Of a DNA stretch of 47,618 nt, positions 27,159 to 36,629 are shown piece by piece. The position numbers were made by a program, and so were the translations under genes. A model generated the notes under the pieces. The model saw only the letters and a program-made list of their open reading frames with translations, made no database searches and had not been told where the DNA came from. How positions within the stretch are numbered: the stretch's first letter is position 1; each line of letters starts with the position of its first letter. This DNA is from Muribaculaceae bacterium (GTDB lineage: Bacteria; Bacteroidota; Bacteroidia; Bacteroidales; Muribaculaceae), in NCBI GenBank assembly GCA_022509065.1, contig JAFLTY010000017.1, positions 1 through 47,618 on the forward strand, given 5' to 3'.

Positions 27159-27417
27159 ATTATGTGAAAATGGTTTTTAAGTAATAGTTTTGAAATTTGT
27201 CAATATCTATCAGCGCTTAAACAAAACACCTAATTTGCTTTTACACAGCGTTTTAGTAGGTCGGAGCTTCCATAAAGAGGGATGTTGCCGGGATTGTTTT
27301 TGCAAATTTACGATTAAAAAGTGAATTTGCAAAAACATAGAATAACCGGCTTTAAATTAGTATTTTGTGCTGTTGCACCAAGCGCTACCGACAAAGTAAT
27401 CGTACACTTTATTTGTT

Positions 27418-27449
27418 TTTGTATGGTTTTGAGAAATTTTGTAAATTTG
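27418..27449 (+). promoter_or_regulatory. Promoter of pheT-yebC
   Basis: TTTG (27418-27421), a 20-bp spacer and TAAATTTG (27442-27449), followed by C, match the consensus. The leader to the pheT start is about 110 nt. The 407-bp gap 27159-27565 otherwise holds only this promoter and two leader hairpins. Confidence 0.75.
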
Positions 27450-27473
27450 CGCATAATTATGACAAACGGTGTA

Positions 27474-27552
27474 GACATCTTTGAAGAAAGATGTCACATT
27501 GATTGTCTTGACGCATGATTATTAATAATATACAAAGGTTGCAATCTTTGTA
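27474..27552 (+). promoter_or_regulatory. pheT leader with two hairpins
   Basis: Hairpin 1 pairs GACATCTTT (27474-27482) perfectly with AAAGATGTC (27487-27495) around GAAG. Hairpin 2 pairs TACAAAG (27531-27537) with CTTTGTA (27546-27552), 13 nt before the ATG, with a self-complementary TTGCAA in its loop. Both lie within the predicted transcript. No T-box features were seen. Control of translation initiation or transcript stability is inferred. Confidence 0.5.
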
Positions 27553-27565
27553 AAACCATCTTAAA

Positions 27566-30037
27566 ATGAATATCCTATATACCTGGCTGAAAGACTATAT
27601 CGATTTTAATCTGACAGCCGATGAGCTCGGGGCAGCCCTTACGTCAATCGGACTTGAATGCGGAGGCATAGAACGTGTTGAATCGATACGCGGAGGACTA
27701 CGCGGCCTTGTTGTGGGCAAAGTGCTTACGTGCGTAGAGCATCCGGACAGCGACCACCTGCATATAACCACCGTAGACCTTGGCGACAGCGTCGAGCAGA
27801 TAGTTTGCGGCGCTCCCAACGTGGCAGCCGGCCAGACTGTCATAGTGGCTACCGTTGGCACCACGCTTTATGACGGCGACAACGAGTTCAAGATAAAGAA
27901 GTCGAAGATTCGCGGTGTCGAATCGATGGGGATGATATGCGCCGAGGACGAGATAGGCGTCGGCAAAAGCCACGACGGCATTATTGTAATCAACGAAGAG
28001 GTGAAACCGGGAACACCGGCGGCCGACTACTTCAAAATAAGCGATGATTATGTGCTTGAAGTCGACCTTACGCCCAACCGTATCGACGCTGCCAGCCATT
28101 ATGGCGTTGCCCGTGACTTGGGCGCATGGATGGCCGTTCACACCGAAAACCCCGCCAAGGCACACCGTCCGTCGACATCCGCCTTTAAAATAGACAGACC
28201 GTCGGACAAATACGTCAAAGTGAAAGTCGATGACACCGAGGGCTGTATTCGTTATTCAGGACTGACTATCAAGGGTGTTAAAGTGCAGGAAAGTCCCGAC
28301 TGGCTAAAGACACGCCTTACAGAGATAGGTTTGCGCCCCATAAACAACGTGGTGGACATCACAAACTACATACTGCACGGTTTGGGACAACCGTTACACT
28401 GTTTCGACTGCTCTAAAATCAAGGGCGACGAGGTTGTTGTGCGCACATGTCCCGCCGGCACAAAATTCGTGACCCTTGACGGCGTCGAGCGCAAGCTTGA
28501 CAGCACAGACCTTATGATATGCAACGCCGAAGAGCCCATGTGTATAGCCGGCGTGTTCGGCGGTCTGGACAGCGGTGTGACCGAAACCACTACCGACGTG
28601 TTTATCGAAAGCGCCTGCTTCCATCCCACGCGAGTGCGCCGCACCGCGCGTCGTCACGGTCTCAGCACCGACTCGTCGTTCAGGTTTGAACGCGGCGTTG
28701 ACCCCAACACGACTGTTGAAAACCTCAAACTGGCTGCTTTGATGATTAAAGAGATAGCAGGCGGCGAGATTGTGGGTGAAATCGTCGACATATATCCCGC
28801 CCCCGTAGAGCCCTTCGCCGTCGAACTGTCGACACATTACATGAACAACCTTATAGGGCAGGAGATTCCGACCCATACCGTCAACACCATACTCAAGGCG
28901 CTCGAAATTGAGACAGTAAGCCATCATGGTGACATTCGCGACCTTCGCGTGCCCACCTACCGTGTCGATGTACGGCGCCCCTGCGACGTTGTTGAAGACA
29001 TTCTGCGCATCTATGGCTATAACAAAATAGAGGTGCCCGATGCCGTTCACTCCTCGCTGTCCTATAAGACAACCACCGACGCTGCCGACGACTTGCGACG
29101 CAAGATAGCCGAACAACTGACAGCCGCCGGTTTCCATGAGATACTCAACAACTCGCTGACAGCTGAACGCTACTACGCCGAGTCGCAGACATATCCCGCG
29201 TCACGATGCGTCAAACTGCTCAATCCGCTCAGCCAGGATCTTAACGTCATGCGTCAGACTCTGCTGTTCGGCGGTCTGGAGTCATTGTCTCATAATATCA
29301 ACCGTCGCGCCGCTGACCTCTCCCTCTATGAATTCGGGAATGTCTATACCTTTAATGCCGAAGCCGGCGTCACCGACGAAAAACCCCTGGCAGCGTTTAC
29401 CGAACACGCCTCGCTGGCATTATGGATGACTGGTAACACTCGTTCGGCCAACTGGAGCAGAGGAGCCGAAGCGGCAACCTTCTACGACCTGAAAGCCGTG
29501 ACCCTCAACATACTTCACAGGCTGGGCATCAACGACAACATGGTTAGCTTCACGACCTCGGAAGATAACGATATGTTGAGTGCCGCTTTGACCGTAGCCA
29601 CACGCAACGGCAAATATCTTGGTGTGATAGGCGTTGTCTCGAACAAGACGCTGACTGCCTTCGACATAAAACAACAAGTGTATTATGCCGAGTTTGACTG
29701 GGACGCACTGTGCGCTACCGCCTTTAAGACCAAGGTAACATTTGCCGAGCTGCCCAAGACGCAAGCCGTCAAACGCGACCTGGCTCTGTTGATAGACAAA
29801 TCGGTGTCCTTCGCGCAAATCGAAGACATTGTGCGTCGGAGCGAACGTCGCATACTGCGCGACATAACATTGTTTGACGTTTACGAAGGTGACAAACTCC
29901 CCGATGGCAAGAAATCATACGCCGTCTCAATAACTTTGCAGGACTACGAAAAAACGCTTCAGGACAAATATATCGACCAGGTTATGAATAAAATCATCAC
30001 CAACCTGCAAAAAGAACTCGGCGCCGAACTTAGATAG
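27566..30037 (+). CDS. pheT: Phenylalanine-tRNA ligase beta subunit
   Basis: This is the beta chain of the (alpha-beta)2 enzyme that charges tRNA-Phe; it supplies tRNA binding and editing. The 823-aa protein has the N-terminal MNILYTWLKDYIDF, an EMAP-like tRNA-binding domain (about residues 40-155, GKVLTCVEHPDSDHLHI), the B3/B4 editing region (about 210-390), the B5 domain (RPCDVVEDILRIYGYNKI near 475) and the C-terminal anticodon-binding FDX-ACB domain (LRDITLFDVYEGDKLPDGKKS near 770). Its partner pheS is not within the window, so the two subunits are encoded apart here. It is followed 46 bp later by yebC. Confidence 0.97.
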   Translation: MNILYTWLKDYIDFNLTADELGAALTSIGLECGGIERVESIRGGLRGLVVGKVLTCVEHPDSDHLHITTVDLGDSVEQIVCGAPNVAAGQTVIVATVGTTLYDGDNEFKIKKSKIRGVESMGMICAEDEIGVGKSHDGIIVINEEVKPGTPAADYFKISDDYVLEVDLTPNRIDAASHYGVARDLGAWMAVHTENPAKAHRPSTSAFKIDRPSDKYVKVKVDDTEGCIRYSGLTIKGVKVQESPDWLKTRLTEIGLRPINNVVDITNYILHGLGQPLHCFDCSKIKGDEVVVRTCPAGTKFVTLDGVERKLDSTDLMICNAEEPMCIAGVFGGLDSGVTETTTDVFIESACFHPTRVRRTARRHGLSTDSSFRFERGVDPNTTVENLKLAALMIKEIAGGEIVGEIVDIYPAPVEPFAVELSTHYMNNLIGQEIPTHTVNTILKALEIETVSHHGDIRDLRVPTYRVDVRRPCDVVEDILRIYGYNKIEVPDAVHSSLSYKTTTDAADDLRRKIAEQLTAAGFHEILNNSLTAERYYAESQTYPASRCVKLLNPLSQDLNVMRQTLLFGGLESLSHNINRRAADLSLYEFGNVYTFNAEAGVTDEKPLAAFTEHASLALWMTGNTRSANWSRGAEAATFYDLKAVTLNILHRLGINDNMVSFTTSEDNDMLSAALTVATRNGKYLGVIGVVSNKTLTAFDIKQQVYYAEFDWDALCATAFKTKVTFAELPKTQAVKRDLALLIDKSVSFAQIEDIVRRSERRILRDITLFDVYEGDKLPDGKKSYAVSITLQDYEKTLQDKYIDQVMNKIITNLQKELGAELR

Positions 30038-30083
30038 GCCGCTATATCATTAACGAACTAAAAACCAAAAATAACAATACACA

Positions 30084-30815
30084 ATGGGAAGAGCATTTGA
30101 ATATCGCAAAGCGCGTAAATTGAAACGCTGGGGTAACATGTCGCGCACATTTACCCGCATAGGTAAAGAAATCACCATAGCTGCCAAAGCAGGCGGCCCC
30201 GACCCGTCAACCAATCCGCGTCTCCGCGCCCTGCTTCAGAACGCGAAAGCCGCCAACATGCCCAAGGACACAGTAGAGCGCGCCATCAAGAAAGCCACCG
30301 ACAAGGATGCCGGCGACTATAAGGAAATAACATACGAAGGATACGGGCCTCATGGCATAGCCATCTTTGTGGAAGCCGCTACCGACAACAACACCCGTAC
30401 CGTGGCCAATGTACGCTCTTATTTCACAAAACACGGCGGCAGCCTGGGTACACAAGGTTCGCTCACTTTCCTTTTCGACCATAAATGCGTGTTCAAAATC
30501 GCACCCAAAGACGGTGTGTCGCTCGAGGACCTCGAACTTGAACTCATAGACTACGGCGTGGACGAACTCGACAACGACGACGAAGGCCACATCGTGCTTT
30601 ACGGAGCGTTCGAAGAAAACAGCAACATTCAGAACTATCTTGAGGAAAATGGATTTGAAATCATCTCGTCCGAGTTCGAACGTATCCCCAACGACCTCAA
30701 GGATGTAACCCCCGAACAGCGCGAAAAAATAGAAAAACTTCTCGAAAAACTCGAAGAAGATGAAGACGTCCAGAACGTTTTCCACAACATGCGCGAAGAC
30801 GACACCGAAGAATAA
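30084..30815 (+). CDS. yebC: YebC/PmpR family regulator or translation factor
   Basis: This 243-aa member of the YebC family (related to mitochondrial TACO1) was annotated as a transcriptional regulator; family members have also been linked to translation of proline-rich stretches. It starts with the Bacteroidota-type MGRAFEYRKARKLKRWG instead of the proteobacterial form. The three-domain fold is complete, with NIPKD-like NMPKDTVERAIKKA, YEGYGPHGIAIFVEAATDN and GGSLGTQGSLTFLFDHK. A Glu/Asp-rich C-terminal extension follows. It is likely co-transcribed with pheT. Confidence 0.95.
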   Translation: MGRAFEYRKARKLKRWGNMSRTFTRIGKEITIAAKAGGPDPSTNPRLRALLQNAKAANMPKDTVERAIKKATDKDAGDYKEITYEGYGPHGIAIFVEAATDNNTRTVANVRSYFTKHGGSLGTQGSLTFLFDHKCVFKIAPKDGVSLEDLELELIDYGVDELDNDDEGHIVLYGAFEENSNIQNYLEENGFEIISSEFERIPNDLKDVTPEQREKIEKLLEKLEEDEDVQNVFHNMREDDTEE

Positions 30816-30841
30816 CCCCCACACAATAGACTACAATCTTA

Positions 30842-30877
30842 CAGGAAAGATGGCGTTCCCCGACACCATCTTTCCTG
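30842..30877 (+). terminator. Strong terminator after yebC
   Basis: CAGGAAAGATGG (30842-30853) pairs perfectly over 12 bp with CCATCTTTCCTG (30866-30877), with a 12-nt loop and a following CTTTTAT. It ends the pheT-yebC unit. From here to the next promoter (30998) only AT-rich sequence with no recognisable gene is present. Confidence 0.8.
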
Positions 30878-30997
30878 CTTTTATGCTTCACCCCTAAATG
30901 TCAAATGCATTATAGTCGGTAAACTGCATACGCATGATTTTGATGGGATCTTAGGCTGTTGAACTATAATTAAATGTTGGTCGTTCTTTTTCATTTT

Positions 30998-31028
30998 TTT
31001 GCTTATTTGAAATAATTACTTAATTTTG
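30998..31028 (+). promoter_or_regulatory. Promoter of the 311-aa secreted protein gene
   Basis: TTTG (30998-31001), a 19-bp spacer and TAATTTTG (31021-31028) lie 79 bp before the start codon. Confidence 0.65.
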
Positions 31029-31107
31029 ATGTGTCAAAAAGCTGATTATGCTTTTGTTTCGAAATTAATTATCTATAAAATAATGTTTAACAAAAATCTT
31101 TACGCTT

Positions 31108-32043
31108 ATGAAAAAATTTACAACTTTATCCGCGCTACTTTTGATGGGTTCAGCCTACGCTTTGGCACAAAATCCGGAAGTGTATCTTCTCGGCCCTTTC
31201 AACAACTATGGCGAAGCCGAAGATCTTTCCGAATGGAAGCTCACCTATGAAGCAACCGAAGACGGTGAAGATTTCACTGTTTCAGGAACATTCAACATCC
31301 CGGAAAACGAGTTCTCTGTTTATTTCAAATTTGGAGATGAATATCTTATTCCCAACAGAAGAAGCGGAAATGCAGATATGACATATTCCATCGAGGAAGA
31401 CGGTTACGGTTACGAAGGCTATAAAGTTATAGAAGAAATACCCGCTACAATGCAGTATTTTGTATGTGAAGACTGGGCAGGTGGCGAAATCGAAATCCTT
31501 ATTGAATCCGACTATAAAACTGTCACTTTCACCGATCCGAGTTTTGTTCCCGAAGAAAAACCTTCTTATGCTGTAGTAATTGGCATGTTCAATGACTATG
31601 ATGAAGAAAACGAAGATTATATTCTGGAAAACGAGGAAGATGGAATTTACTCAGGATGGATTGAAATCCCGGAAGGTGAATTCTCTTTCAACATTTATGT
31701 ACCCTCTGAAGAAACCCTGTATGCTCCCGAAGAAGGCGAATCTGTAGAAATCAGCTTTGATAATAACGCCTATACTGCCTATACTGACACTTGGGGCGTG
31801 GCCTACAAAGAGATATATTGGGAATATCCCGAATGGCAAGGCGGTGACGTGAAAATCACTTTGAACACAGAAGAAGGCGAGATTTCGATTGTTGTCGATG
31901 GAACGACTTATGTAGCTAAAATTGAAAAGGGCAACAATGAAGACAAGAATATTTATAATCTTCAAGGCATAAAAGAAAATCCCAACAATCTTAACTCAGG
32001 ACTCTATATCATCAACGGTCAAAAAGTTCTTATCCGCAAATAA
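31108..32043 (+). CDS. Secreted acidic two-domain protein with sorting tail
   Basis: This 311-aa protein has a signal peptide ending ALA-Q (about residue 20). Two similar beta-rich domains begin EVYLLGPFNNYGEAEDLSEW (residue 24) and YAVVIGMFNDYDEENEDY (about residue 153). The layout of an aromatic G-x-F-N-x-Y start and an E-F-S-x-Y-F/N-I-Y strand resembles SusE/SusF-type or CBM-like starch-binding modules, but the identification is tentative. The protein is very acidic and Tyr-rich. The C-terminus (IYNLQGIKENPNNLN-SGLYIINGQKVLIRK) is a sorting-type tail. The gene is clearly more AT-rich than the core genes to its left. Confidence 0.82.
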   Translation: MKKFTTLSALLLMGSAYALAQNPEVYLLGPFNNYGEAEDLSEWKLTYEATEDGEDFTVSGTFNIPENEFSVYFKFGDEYLIPNRRSGNADMTYSIEEDGYGYEGYKVIEEIPATMQYFVCEDWAGGEIEILIESDYKTVTFTDPSFVPEEKPSYAVVIGMFNDYDEENEDYILENEEDGIYSGWIEIPEGEFSFNIYVPSEETLYAPEEGESVEISFDNNAYTAYTDTWGVAYKEIYWEYPEWQGGDVKITLNTEEGEISIVVDGTTYVAKIEKGNNEDKNIYNLQGIKENPNNLNSGLYIINGQKVLIRK

Positions 32044-32070
32044 GTTCGTAAACCTTATGAAATTACATTA

Positions 32071-32100
32071 AAAAAGCACGGGCAATGTCCCGTGCTTTTT
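32071..32100. terminator. Bidirectional terminator between convergent genes
   Basis: GCACGGG (32076-32082) pairs with CCCGTGC (32089-32095). The stem is flanked by A5 on the left and T5 on the right, so it can act on both strands. It serves the 311-aa gene (+) and the 1146-aa gene (-) that end on either side. Confidence 0.85.
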
Positions 32101-32119
32101 TAGTTTAGTTGGGTTATCG

Positions 32120-35100
32120 CTATCTCACAATAACCTTACGAACATTATTCTTCACATTGACGATATAAACACCTGGGGCAATATCCAAAACCTCATGGTC
32201 GGATATCTTAAGAATGTTCTTCATTAATTTACCATCAATAGAGAAAACTTTGGCATTCAGACCGGCATATCCTTCTATTTCGATATAACCTTTACCGCCC
32301 TCAATTCTGCCATCCTCACCACTTATGCTTTCAACAGATGTAGTGGAAGTAATATCTATAGAACATACGATAAAAATCTTGTCTTTAGTTTTGAAAACAG
32401 GCTCTAAATATAGTTGAACCCAATATTGATTTAATAATTCTTGGGGTAACTCATATGTTAGAGTTGAAATTTTAGTATCGTCGGTTTGAGACTGTTCATA
32501 CGAAGCCACAGTTATTAACTGTGAGTTTCCATATATTTCTCCCAATATGTTAAAATCAGTAGCGGCAGGACCTTCTACAATTTGTAAATTAATCTGAGCA
32601 GTTCCACAATCACGAGTGCTGAACCTTGGCATTCCTATAAGACCTTTATCTCGATTGGCTTGAGGTAAACAATAAAGCACTGTTTGCTTGTCACCTGCAA
32701 AATATTCATCTACTTGGTCTAACATAAAGGTATACCACTGAGCATTATAACTTTGACCGTTAAAGTTTGGATATACAAACCATGGGGCAGTCTGGAAAGT
32801 ATATTCCTCATTTTCAAAATCCTCGGAATAAGGCAATGAATAGGGGGTACCCAGATAAGCCGAAACAGTTACCACCTCATCATTCGAACCGGCAGGGTTA
32901 TAAGAAGCTATTCCAAAGGTATATTCGTCCATAGGAGCTCCTTCTTGGAGACGTATTGTGCAATGAGTGTCGGTAATACCATCTGATATCAATTGCCAGT
33001 GATAAGAGACAATATTTTGCACCTGGACATATACGGCATATCGTACATCTTCCGGGTTGATATAATCTCCCCTTTTGTCCGGAGTAGTTACCGCATCCCA
33101 CGAAAGTTTAATCGACATCATATCTTCGGATTCCTCACTCTTTAAATTCTTAGGAGTCGCTGCAAGATTCTGACCGGTAAAGATGTTAGTTATTTCTGAA
33201 GGGCTATCAAGGCCGTCGGCTGTAACAGAGATACTTATTTCATTTCTTCCCTGAACCGTTTCTACAATAAAAGAGGACTCCTCTCCCGGTTTTCCGGATT
33301 GATCTATATAAACTTTTTCGCCGTTGACGAGAACATTTAATGTGAGTATCGTATTTTGATCTATTTGCAGTCCATTGAGTAACAATTCGGGATAAGCGAA
33401 CTTAACGGTGGCTTTCAACTCTCCATTGGATCCGGGTATTACATCCAAAATTTTTGGAGCGGCCGGTGAATCTTCATTTATCTCTGCTTCATTAAGTCTA
33501 AAGGCTTTTGCCAACAAGCCCAGTTGATCACCGGGAGAAGTAGCATGTATACCAATATAATATGTACCTGGTGTTGATACCTTAAGTAATCCTTCTTTAC
33601 GGGTCCACGGTGTTTCATATTGTGAGGCAGTGGGCGCAAATTCAGGAACGAGAACACCCATAATGGCCTCTGAACTGGGCGCGGACGCGTAAACTACTTC
33701 GAGATATTCGTCGGGATAGTTATTAGCCCTAATTGCTGCCTCAAGACTGAAGACATAGTATTTATCAGTATTACTTATCTCAATGGGAGGCAAGAAAATA
33801 TAGTCATCAAAATAATCCTCATAATTATAAGTGTATAATGTTCCCAAAGCATTATGGTCTTTCCAGTAACTCCAGGTAATACCATCCGAATTTTTATCTT
33901 CTATCACCATTAGTTCGAATTCCTCCAACGTTGGTTCGAAATAAACAGGAACTTGATACGGTTTTCCTGCGAGTATCGAATTGGATGATCCTCCTTTGCC
34001 TTTCTTTCCATCAAATACGGCATAAACCGTAGCGCTGTATTTGGCAAGAGTGGCATCTTCAGGCAAATTTATTTTTAAAGAGGTAGATGAGGTGGAACCC
34101 ATTAATTCATCGTTTACATACACTTCATAAATCACCTCATTAACATTCACATACCCTCCGTGGATTCCTTGATCGCCGACAGCTTTCCACGACACTTCGT
34201 TTTCAGTCATTTTTACGTCGGAAGGAACCAAAGGAGTATCATTGCCAAGCCACAATGTGCGATAACTTATACTACTGTTGTCTCCATTGTATGTTACAAA
34301 AATACCAAATTTGTGATATCCGGGAGTCGATAATGAAAATTCAATAGAAACATCGTTTCCTGAACGGCTTTCACCTGTGGTATAAATAACGTCGTCCAAC
34401 AAAATAGTATAAGACATGGGTGAATCCTGAGGAATCGGAGTACCATCACCCATTTGCGACGGTAAAGTAAACACTATATCGCCTTGCAAGGAACCACCCT
34501 TAAAATTAATTGTGTTAAAAGACGGTCTTGCCGGAATATCCGGAATTATAGGAGATTCTGTTGTAAACAGGTATGTAAATTCTGTTCCGTCTGCATAATA
34601 ATCCTCCAAAGCAAACTCGCCGTCAAGAGTGATTTTATACATTGCTGATGAATCGTCTGCATATTGTGCGTTCCAATAAAAAGCCTCTGACGACGGAACC
34701 CAAACCAGCCCTGCGAAATAAGTAGCGAAATTTTGCGCATCGGGCACATTGGTTATAACTGTCTGATTACCCTCCGTATCTATGGACACAAATTCCTGAT
34801 TGGTGTTGACTCCATAAAATTTCTGATTGGAGGAGTTATAACACAAACTGTAGCAATAAGTTGTTTTATCATTGAGAACTTTTGTGGTATGAAGGTCGTA
34901 AGGATTTGCCACAGCCCAACAAATCTTTCCGTCATTGTCAAAATCGTACGCGAAACCGTAGATATTGCCATCATCCGGATTAAATGTAGGATTGATAAAC
35001 ATAATAGGGATTTCCAGACCCAGGTCGTCCCAATAAAGGAGTTCGCCGGAATCAAAATCGATAGAGTAGCTTACATATCCTGTCACTACATTATCAGAGC

Positions 35101-35560
35101 GCATTATCGCCACACCATTTACCTTACCTTCCTCATACCATCCCTCCGAAGCCTCTACCATGACATCTGACTCAAAAAATGGATCATACCACAACAATTG
35201 GAAATCATCCCCTTCAACTTTATATAAAGCTTGCGTATCATATTCCATGCTATAATACACATATCCGTAGATAGGAGTTTTTGATGATATCCGGGCTCCA
35301 ACAGATTTTTTCCCTATCGCAAAGGTTTCCGGAGTTTTTCTGTCAAGTTTTGCAAGAGGAGTTGCAATACGATTTTTTGCTATTCTCAACTGTTTGTTTT
35401 CAGGCCTTTTTTTCACTGACACCGGATGTTTAATCAACAACGCTTTGCCTTCTTGTATCATTGCTCTCTCTTCATTGTGAGTGAGTTTCTGATTGGCATA
35501 ACCGCTGAAAGCGCATAATGTCAAATATCCACAAAGTAATAATTTAATAATTTTGCTCAT
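32120..35560 (-). CDS. Large secreted multidomain adhesin-like protein
   Basis: This 1146-aa protein has a signal peptide (about residues 1-22). The N-terminal third has repeated segments such as DDGNIYGFAYDFDNDGK and SNQKFYGVNTNQEFVSID, like a propeller. The middle and end contain fibronectin type III-like units (PSDVKMTENEVSWKAVG; PKNLKSEESEDMMSIKLSW) and a region near residue 940 of the choice-of-anchor/cleaved-adhesin type (SLPYSEDFENEEYTFQTAPW). It ends with a T9SS-type tail (AKVFSIDGKLM ... GVYIVNVKNNVRKVIVR). Such proteins are typically exported adhesins or proteases; no protease motif was found. It is AT-rich like the facing gene. No consensus promoter was seen in the 115-bp gap upstream. 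Confidence 0.87.
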   Translation of the reverse strand: MSKIIKLLLCGYLTLCAFSGYANQKLTHNEERAMIQEGKALLIKHPVSVKKRPENKQLRIAKNRIATPLAKLDRKTPETFAIGKKSVGARISSKTPIYGYVYYSMEYDTQALYKVEGDDFQLLWYDPFFESDVMVEASEGWYEEGKVNGVAIMRSDNVVTGYVSYSIDFDSGELLYWDDLGLEIPIMFINPTFNPDDGNIYGFAYDFDNDGKICWAVANPYDLHTTKVLNDKTTYCYSLCYNSSNQKFYGVNTNQEFVSIDTEGNQTVITNVPDAQNFATYFAGLVWVPSSEAFYWNAQYADDSSAMYKITLDGEFALEDYYADGTEFTYLFTTESPIIPDIPARPSFNTINFKGGSLQGDIVFTLPSQMGDGTPIPQDSPMSYTILLDDVIYTTGESRSGNDVSIEFSLSTPGYHKFGIFVTYNGDNSSISYRTLWLGNDTPLVPSDVKMTENEVSWKAVGDQGIHGGYVNVNEVIYEVYVNDELMGSTSSTSLKINLPEDATLAKYSATVYAVFDGKKGKGGSSNSILAGKPYQVPVYFEPTLEEFELMVIEDKNSDGITWSYWKDHNALGTLYTYNYEDYFDDYIFLPPIEISNTDKYYVFSLEAAIRANNYPDEYLEVVYASAPSSEAIMGVLVPEFAPTASQYETPWTRKEGLLKVSTPGTYYIGIHATSPGDQLGLLAKAFRLNEAEINEDSPAAPKILDVIPGSNGELKATVKFAYPELLLNGLQIDQNTILTLNVLVNGEKVYIDQSGKPGEESSFIVETVQGRNEISISVTADGLDSPSEITNIFTGQNLAATPKNLKSEESEDMMSIKLSWDAVTTPDKRGDYINPEDVRYAVYVQVQNIVSYHWQLISDGITDTHCTIRLQEGAPMDEYTFGIASYNPAGSNDEVVTVSAYLGTPYSLPYSEDFENEEYTFQTAPWFVYPNFNGQSYNAQWYTFMLDQVDEYFAGDKQTVLYCLPQANRDKGLIGMPRFSTRDCGTAQINLQIVEGPAATDFNILGEIYGNSQLITVASYEQSQTDDTKISTLTYELPQELLNQYWVQLYLEPVFKTKDKIFIVCSIDITSTTSVESISGEDGRIEGGKGYIEIEGYAGLNAKVFSIDGKLMKNILKISDHEVLDIAPGVYIVNVKNNVRKVIVR

Positions 35561-35675
35561 TTTATTGGATTTTTGTTCGGTTAATCTATATTCTCAACTA
35601 ATATCTATTCTTTGGTCTAATTAAAACGGTTACTATGATAGCGAATAACCAACTATCCGACCCCAATACCAAATA

Positions 35676-36596
35676 TTAATTGTCCGGGTTGAGGCAGAGG
35701 GAGAGGATGCGGTAGGCTGTTGAGGCGTTGTTCCGGATGGGTTGACCCGTCTGTATCGCATCAATAAAATATTGCATTTGCTCAGTGTAGGTTGTGTCAA
35801 CGTTATTCTTGCCACGGTAGATCTCGTTACCGGAGTCGTCAGTAATGACGTTTTTGCGTAAATCGGCTGTCCATACTTCATCGGCAAAAACGATCTCAAG
35901 GGTACGTTTGGGCGTCGGGCGATAGTAATTGAGGACGATATTGGCTGTGAAGCCGGGATATTCGAGTATATAGTTGGCATAGTCATAAGCGTCTATGCCA
36001 AGTGACGATACGTTGCGAAACACGTGTCGGCTATGTTGTGGCATACCGAAAATGTGACAGACATAATCGACATCGTGTATCATGTCGATATGGACTCCGC
36101 CACCTCGTTTCGGGTCTGCGTTATACAGCGAACGATATTTGTCCCCGCCCCATCGCGCCAGATTGGAACCGCAATAGACATTTACCTCGTTGACACGCCG
36201 CTGAGGATTATCCGCAATATACCGTTGCAAAAATCTTATTGAGTCCAAGAACCGCAGGTTGCACCCCACATAGGAGGGAATACACGCGTGTTCGAGTCGT
36301 TGTAATGTGTCGGCATGTTCGAGGGTGTCAAACAACGGCTTCTCGATAAACAACGGTATGTGATAGTCAAGCAGCAGTTCTATAGCGTCGGCATGCATGC
36401 CAGTAGGATTGGATATAATGGCAAAATCGAAATCACGAACCCGAGAATCCGGTTCATAGATATTGGTAATGCCGGGCCATATCGCAGAGGGATTATTGGA
36501 GCGCAGAGCAAAAATCTCCACCCCGGGGTCGATATTCCGGAGCGCCTCTATGTGTTTTTTTGCGATGGCTCCCAGTCCAACGATAAGAACTTTCAA
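35676..36596 (-). CDS. Gfo/Idh/MocA family oxidoreductase
   Basis: This is an NAD(P)-dependent dehydrogenase of sugar-like substrates; the substrate cannot be read from sequence. The 306-aa protein has an N-terminal Rossmann fold (MKVLIVGLGAIAKKHIEAL), the family motif FIEKPLF near residue 95 (catalytic Lys), and a C-terminal alpha/beta domain with GGGVHIDMIHDVDY (His/Asp active-site pair). It begins 33 bp after the flavin reductase gene on the same strand. Members of this family often modify surface sugars, but no sugar-biosynthesis genes are adjacent. Confidence 0.9.
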   Translation of the reverse strand: MKVLIVGLGAIAKKHIEALRNIDPGVEIFALRSNNPSAIWPGITNIYEPDSRVRDFDFAIISNPTGMHADAIELLLDYHIPLFIEKPLFDTLEHADTLQRLEHACIPSYVGCNLRFLDSIRFLQRYIADNPQRRVNEVNVYCGSNLARWGGDKYRSLYNADPKRGGGVHIDMIHDVDYVCHIFGMPQHSRHVFRNVSSLGIDAYDYANYILEYPGFTANIVLNYYRPTPKRTLEIVFADEVWTADLRKNVITDDSGNEIYRGKNNVDTTYTEQMQYFIDAIQTGQPIRNNASTAYRILSLCLNPDN

Positions 36597-36629
36597 GGTG
36601 TATTATTATTTCGTGCGCGTTGGGTTGGC

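Noticed and set aside
27321-27518. 65-aa ORF and 19-codon inner ORF (ATG at 27459) before pheT, considered as a Phe attenuator peptide
   Set aside because: Only one Phe codon in the inner ORF, and the longer ORF spans the pheT promoter, so neither fits a leader-peptide attenuator.
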